64,000 nucleotides of DNA. Origin: Nonlabens xylanidelens (GTDB lineage Bacteria > Bacteroidota > Bacteroidia > Flavobacteriales > Flavobacteriaceae). A model generated the notes under the pieces. That model was not told where the DNA came from, ran no database searches, and was given only the letters and a program-made list of their open reading frames with translations. The first letter of the stretch is position 1, and each line of letters starts with the position of its first letter. The position numbers and the translations under genes were made by a program. Shown here in pieces: positions 61,145-64,000 of the stretch. Location of the stretch: NCBI RefSeq assembly GCF_002934445.1, contig NZ_PTJE01000005.1, positions 62,001 to 126,000 of the forward strand, given 5' to 3'.

Positions 61145-62524
61145 ATGAGTACTAACGTAACAACAATAAACCCAGCAACAGGAAAAGAGATTAAAACATA
61201 TGAATTAATGACAGAAGAACAGACTTTAAAAGCTGTGGAAAAATGTCATGATGCTTTTACTAAGTGGAAAGCCACTCCTATAGAAGAAAGAGGTAAAATT
61301 ATTCAGAACATAGGAGAAAAATTCAAAGAACAAAAAGAAGAGTTTGCACAATTAATGACCGAAGAAATGGGTAAGATTATAGCCCATGGAAATGATGAGT
61401 TAGATCTATGTGCAGCAATTTGTGAATATACCGCAGCAACAGGAGCAGAAGAACTTGCAGATGAAGAAAAGGAACTTGCCGGCGGTGGTAAAGGAATTGT
61501 TTCTTACTCACCTCTAGGCGTTATATATGGTATACAACCTTGGAATTTTCCAGCCTATCAAGTTGTGAGATATTCTATCGTTAATTTAATGGCAGGTAAT
61601 GGTATACTACTTAAGCATGCAGCAAATGTTACTGGTAGTGCATTGAAACTGAAAGAGATTTATGAAGAAGCAGGATTACCTAAAGATTTATTTTCCGTAC
61701 TAATTATTGATCATGATGTAAGTGAAAAAATAATTGAGCATGATCTAGTGAGAGGTGTGACCTTCACTGGTAGTGCAGGTGCTGGTCGTAAAATAGGGGA
61801 GCAAGCTGGTAAAAATATTAAGAAGACCGTATTAGAGTTAGGTAGTAACGATGCCTATATCGTACTAGAAGATGCAGACGTAGAGCTAGCTATTAAAACA
61901 TGTACAGAAGGTCGTATCTATAACAACGGAGAAACCTGTGTTGCTGCAAAAAGATTTATTGTAGTAGATGCTGTGTATGATCAGTTTAAAAAAGGCTTTG
62001 TAGAAAGCATGAATAATATAAAGTTAGGTGATCCAACAGACGAGAACACGCAGTTAGGTCCTATGGCTAGAAAAGACTTGAGAGAGAAAATTCACAATCA
62101 AGTTAAAGAAAGTATAGAAAACGGCGCTGAGGTATTGTGCGGTGGTGAAATACCTGAAGGTGATGGATATTATTACCCATCTACAGTTTTAGGAAATGTA
62201 AAACCAGGACAACCAGCTTATGATGACGAGCTATTTGGACCTGTAGCTTCATTAATCAAAGCAAAAGACCAAGATGATGCCATGCGCATAGCAAATGACA
62301 GTCGTTTTGGACTAGGTGGCGGAATATTCAGTAAAGATGAAGATAAAGCAATAGAGTTAGCTCAAAATCACTTTGACACCGGTATGGTGTTTATCAATTC
62401 ATTCGGTATCGCTCAAGTTGATATGCCATTCGGTGGAGTAAAAAATTCAGGTTTCGGTAGAGAACACGGAGGATTCGGTATTAAAGAATTCGTCAATGCA
62501 AAAGGAATCAGTATTTTAAAATAA
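61145..62524 (+). CDS. NAD(P)-dependent succinate-semialdehyde dehydrogenase
   Basis: A 459-residue aldehyde dehydrogenase. N134 is in QPWNFPAYQ, the cofactor lysine K157 in LLKHA, FTGS at the glycine motif, E231 in LELGSNDAYIV and the catalytic cysteine C265 in NNGETCVAAKR. The compact length and GEEMGK-like TEEMGKIIAHG are typical of the SSADH branch (GabD/YneI type). It oxidises succinate semialdehyde to succinate. Single gene with a strong terminator. Confidence 0.9.
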   Translation: MSTNVTTINPATGKEIKTYELMTEEQTLKAVEKCHDAFTKWKATPIEERGKIIQNIGEKFKEQKEEFAQLMTEEMGKIIAHGNDELDLCAAICEYTAATGAEELADEEKELAGGGKGIVSYSPLGVIYGIQPWNFPAYQVVRYSIVNLMAGNGILLKHAANVTGSALKLKEIYEEAGLPKDLFSVLIIDHDVSEKIIEHDLVRGVTFTGSAGAGRKIGEQAGKNIKKTVLELGSNDAYIVLEDADVELAIKTCTEGRIYNNGETCVAAKRFIVVDAVYDQFKKGFVESMNNIKLGDPTDENTQLGPMARKDLREKIHNQVKESIENGAEVLCGGEIPEGDGYYYPSTVLGNVKPGQPAYDDELFGPVASLIKAKDQDDAMRIANDSRFGLGGGIFSKDEDKAIELAQNHFDTGMVFINSFGIAQVDMPFGGVKNSGFGREHGGFGIKEFVNAKGISILK

Positions 62525-62544
62525 TGATTGCACATCAGTAATAG

Positions 62545-62577
62545 AAAAAACCACTGTGAGAGCAGTGGTTTTTTTTT
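62545..62577 (+). terminator. Terminator after the dehydrogenase
   Basis: Stem AAAAAACCACTG / CAGTGGTTTTTT followed by more T, 21 bases after the stop. Confidence 0.88.
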
Positions 62578-62590
62578 GTGTTTATAATTT

Positions 62591-62606
62591 CGCTTTCGCG
62601 AAAGCG
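62591..62606. repeat. 16-bp palindrome CGCTTTCGCGAAAGCG, copy 13 (intergenic)
   Basis: Exact copy between convergent genes, just after a terminator. Right flank TAAT. Confidence 0.95.
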
Positions 62607-62684
62607 TAATCCGGTTATTTTATCACAACCTAATAGATAATTAAAACCATACCAGAAGTCTCTGTGATAATTACATTCCTAACT

Positions 62685-63683
62685 TTATTTCCAATCGGTT
62701 TTCAAATATTTCAAAGCATCTTCCAAAGCTTCTCTTGATGATTTTGGGTTGTAACCTAATTCTTTTCTAGATTTACTAATATCATAATCTTGTTTTAAGC
62801 CATAAAACATATCTACGTAATGTCTCATTAGTAAAGGTTCTTTTCCTGTCAACTTACTGCTAAATTCCATTAATCCAGCAACAGAATACAGTAGACATTT
62901 TGGTACTTTTTTAGGTGTTTTTAGTTTTAGTTCAGGGTATAATTCTGATGCTATTTTTACTGTTTCTTGCATCGTAGTGTGATGTTCGTTGGATAAAATA
63001 TAACGTTCTCTATTTCTACCTTTTTGCATTGCTTGATAAGCACCAAAAGCAACGTCTTTTACATCCACCCAATTTAAAGTCATGTTTGTATCCACAGGAA
63101 TCTCTCCATTTAAAGCTTGGTGTACTAAATTATTACTATAACTTAATTTATGAGCTTCACTTCCTATCATAGCAGAAGGCAAAATTACAACGGTTCTGAT
63201 TCCGTATTTTTCACTCAATTCTAATGCTAATTTATCTGAATCATTTTTAGAGTTGTAATACCAGTTTCTTCTGTCTTTGTTATATCCATTGTCCACATTT
63301 GCTGGTAATTTTGTAAAATCCAAGCTAGCTACTGAACTTACATAAACAATGTTTTTAACACCACATTCTTTTGCCATTTGAAACACATTTTGTGTTCCTT
63401 GCATGTTGTTATTATAAATTTCCTCTTTTGGATTCTTAGCCCACATACTAAAGTTAGCAGCTACTGCGTATAAGTTGGTAACTCCTTGAAATGCTTTTTT
63501 AAGTGATGTTCTATCCATAAGATCTGCCTGTACCACTTCACAGTCTAACCCATTAAAAGGGTCAGTGTTATTTATGTTTCTTACAGTAGTTCTTACTTTT
63601 TGGTTTTCGGAAAGTAAAAGTCTAATTAGGTTGTTTCCTAAATGTCCATTTCCACCAGTTACTAATGAAATTTCTTCGCTCAT
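62685..63683 (-). CDS. NAD-dependent epimerase/dehydratase family protein
   Basis: A 332-residue extended SDR. SLVTGGNGHLGNNLIRLLL is the NAD-binding glycine motif, VQADLMDRTSLKKAF follows, YVSSVASL holds the catalytic serine and NWYYNSKNDSDKLALEL the YxxxK pair. It resembles dihydroflavonol-4-reductase-like bacterial enzymes; the substrate is unknown. The ATG at 63683 is preferred over an upstream in-frame ATG (63707) because MSEEISLVTGG is the usual beginning. It follows a Crp/Fnr gene by 61 bases on the same strand. Confidence 0.88.
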   Translation of the reverse strand: MSEEISLVTGGNGHLGNNLIRLLLSENQKVRTTVRNINNTDPFNGLDCEVVQADLMDRTSLKKAFQGVTNLYAVAANFSMWAKNPKEEIYNNNMQGTQNVFQMAKECGVKNIVYVSSVASLDFTKLPANVDNGYNKDRRNWYYNSKNDSDKLALELSEKYGIRTVVILPSAMIGSEAHKLSYSNNLVHQALNGEIPVDTNMTLNWVDVKDVAFGAYQAMQKGRNRERYILSNEHHTTMQETVKIASELYPELKLKTPKKVPKCLLYSVAGLMEFSSKLTGKEPLLMRHYVDMFYGLKQDYDISKSRKELGYNPKSSREALEDALKYLKTDWK

Positions 63684-63744
63684 AATTCTTGAATTTTGTT
63701 TAAACAAATTTCAATACCTCTCATGAGATTAAAAATAACATTTG

Positions 63745-64000
63745 TTAGAAAGTGATTTGTTTTCTAATACGGCTTAAAGATTGAGGTTCCATTCCTAGAA
63801 AAGAAGCGATATTATCAATAGATACATTCAAAGCTAATTTAGGAAACTGATTTACAAATTTTAGATAACGTTCTTTACCAGTTAAGGTTTGAAAATCTTT
63901 AACACGTTCTAATTTGCAACTTAAATGTTCGTTGGTTACTTCTTTGACAAAGATTGCCCAAAAATTTGTTTCCTTTTGTAAAATATCAAAATCAGGTTTC
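63745..64000 (-). CDS. Crp/Fnr family regulator, C-terminal part (cut by the window edge)
   Basis: The last 85 codons of an open frame running in from the right edge. Translation gives a helical linker (FWAIFVKEVTNEHLSCKLERVKDF), LTGKERYLKFVNQFP and a C-terminal recognition helix SFLGMEPQSLSRIRKQITF, ending at the stop at 63745. This is the pattern of flavobacterial Crp/Fnr proteins. The cNMP-binding domain is outside the window. It may regulate the epimerase gene that follows. Confidence 0.82.
   Translation of the reverse strand, partial: KPDFDILQKETNFWAIFVKEVTNEHLSCKLERVKDFQTLTGKERYLKFVNQFPKLALNVSIDNIASFLGMEPQSLSRIRKQITF

Noticed and set aside
2815-62606. The CGCTTTCGCGAAAGCG palindrome as a terminator or TetR operator
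   Set aside because: There is no loop and no T-tract, and it occurs inside coding sequence in all three frames and next to unrelated genes.
1-64000. CRISPR arrays, tRNA or rRNA genes, insertion sequences
   Set aside because: No regularly spaced repeats with unique spacers, no cloverleaf or rRNA-like stretch and no transposase was recognised on either strand.

Overview
The window looks like a chromosomal segment of a marine-type Flavobacteriaceae (Bacteroidota). The evidence is low GC content, the Bacteroidota -7 promoter box TAnnTTTG (for example at 10255-10262 before rpsF), Flavobacteria-typical proteins (DUF6495, DUF3810, DUF349, alternative GlmU, DUF5117-type metalloproteases) and poorly marked Shine-Dalgarno sites. 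The genus cannot be fixed from the sequence; Nonlabens/Dokdonia-like is a guess. No rRNA, tRNA, CRISPR array, prophage or insertion sequence was seen.

Layout. 0-6.4 kb: an XRE regulator with an operator cluster facing an M14 carboxypeptidase, then Lrp-DinB, a PfpI protein, dnaN (DNA polymerase sliding clamp) and DUF2461. 6.5-12.7 kb: priA, a LytTR response regulator, the ribosomal operon rpsF-rpsR-rplI, DUF6495 and a Nudix hydrolase. 12.7-24 kb: envelope and periplasm genes, including an amidohydrolase pair in which two of three domains have lost the metal-binding HxH, a DUF3810 membrane protein, an alternative GlmU, a secreted zinc metalloprotease and a flavin monooxygenase. 24-31 kb: a PLP enzyme, a HipA-like kinase with DUF3037, a secreted RGG-rich protein, and a SDR-HAD operon next to its TetR regulator, with matching operators in front of both.

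31.1-36.7 kb: the standout. One 1864-residue gene joins an archaeo-eukaryotic primase (AEP) domain, a PriL-like cysteine module, a reverse transcriptase with intact motifs, about 860 unassigned residues, and a C-terminal phosphoribosyltransferase-like domain. It stands alone between housekeeping genes in visibly AT-richer DNA and is the best candidate for a new conflict/defence system.

36.7-52.2 kb: core metabolism. It holds an SSS transporter, pfkA, gap, a BadF-type sugar kinase, CIA30, DUF349, then tandem DUF368 genes coupled to aroE, and relA/spoT-fur-purA in a tight operon. 52-64 kb: a phosphodiester glycosidase lipoprotein, a second DUF5117 metalloprotease, an MFS transporter with no ATG/GTG/TTG start, a tandem duplication of a 189-residue secreted protein together with its promoter and a 14-bp palindrome, an AraC regulator, a lipoprotein, succinate-semialdehyde dehydrogenase, an epimerase and the 3' end of a Crp/Fnr regulator.

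Across the whole window a GC-rich 16-bp perfect palindrome, CGCTTTCGCGAAAGCG, recurs 13 times (10 exact, 3 with one change), in intergenic DNA and inside genes. In genes it is read in all three frames as AFAKA, RFRES or LSRKR. It is a genome-wide element that the genes do not explain.
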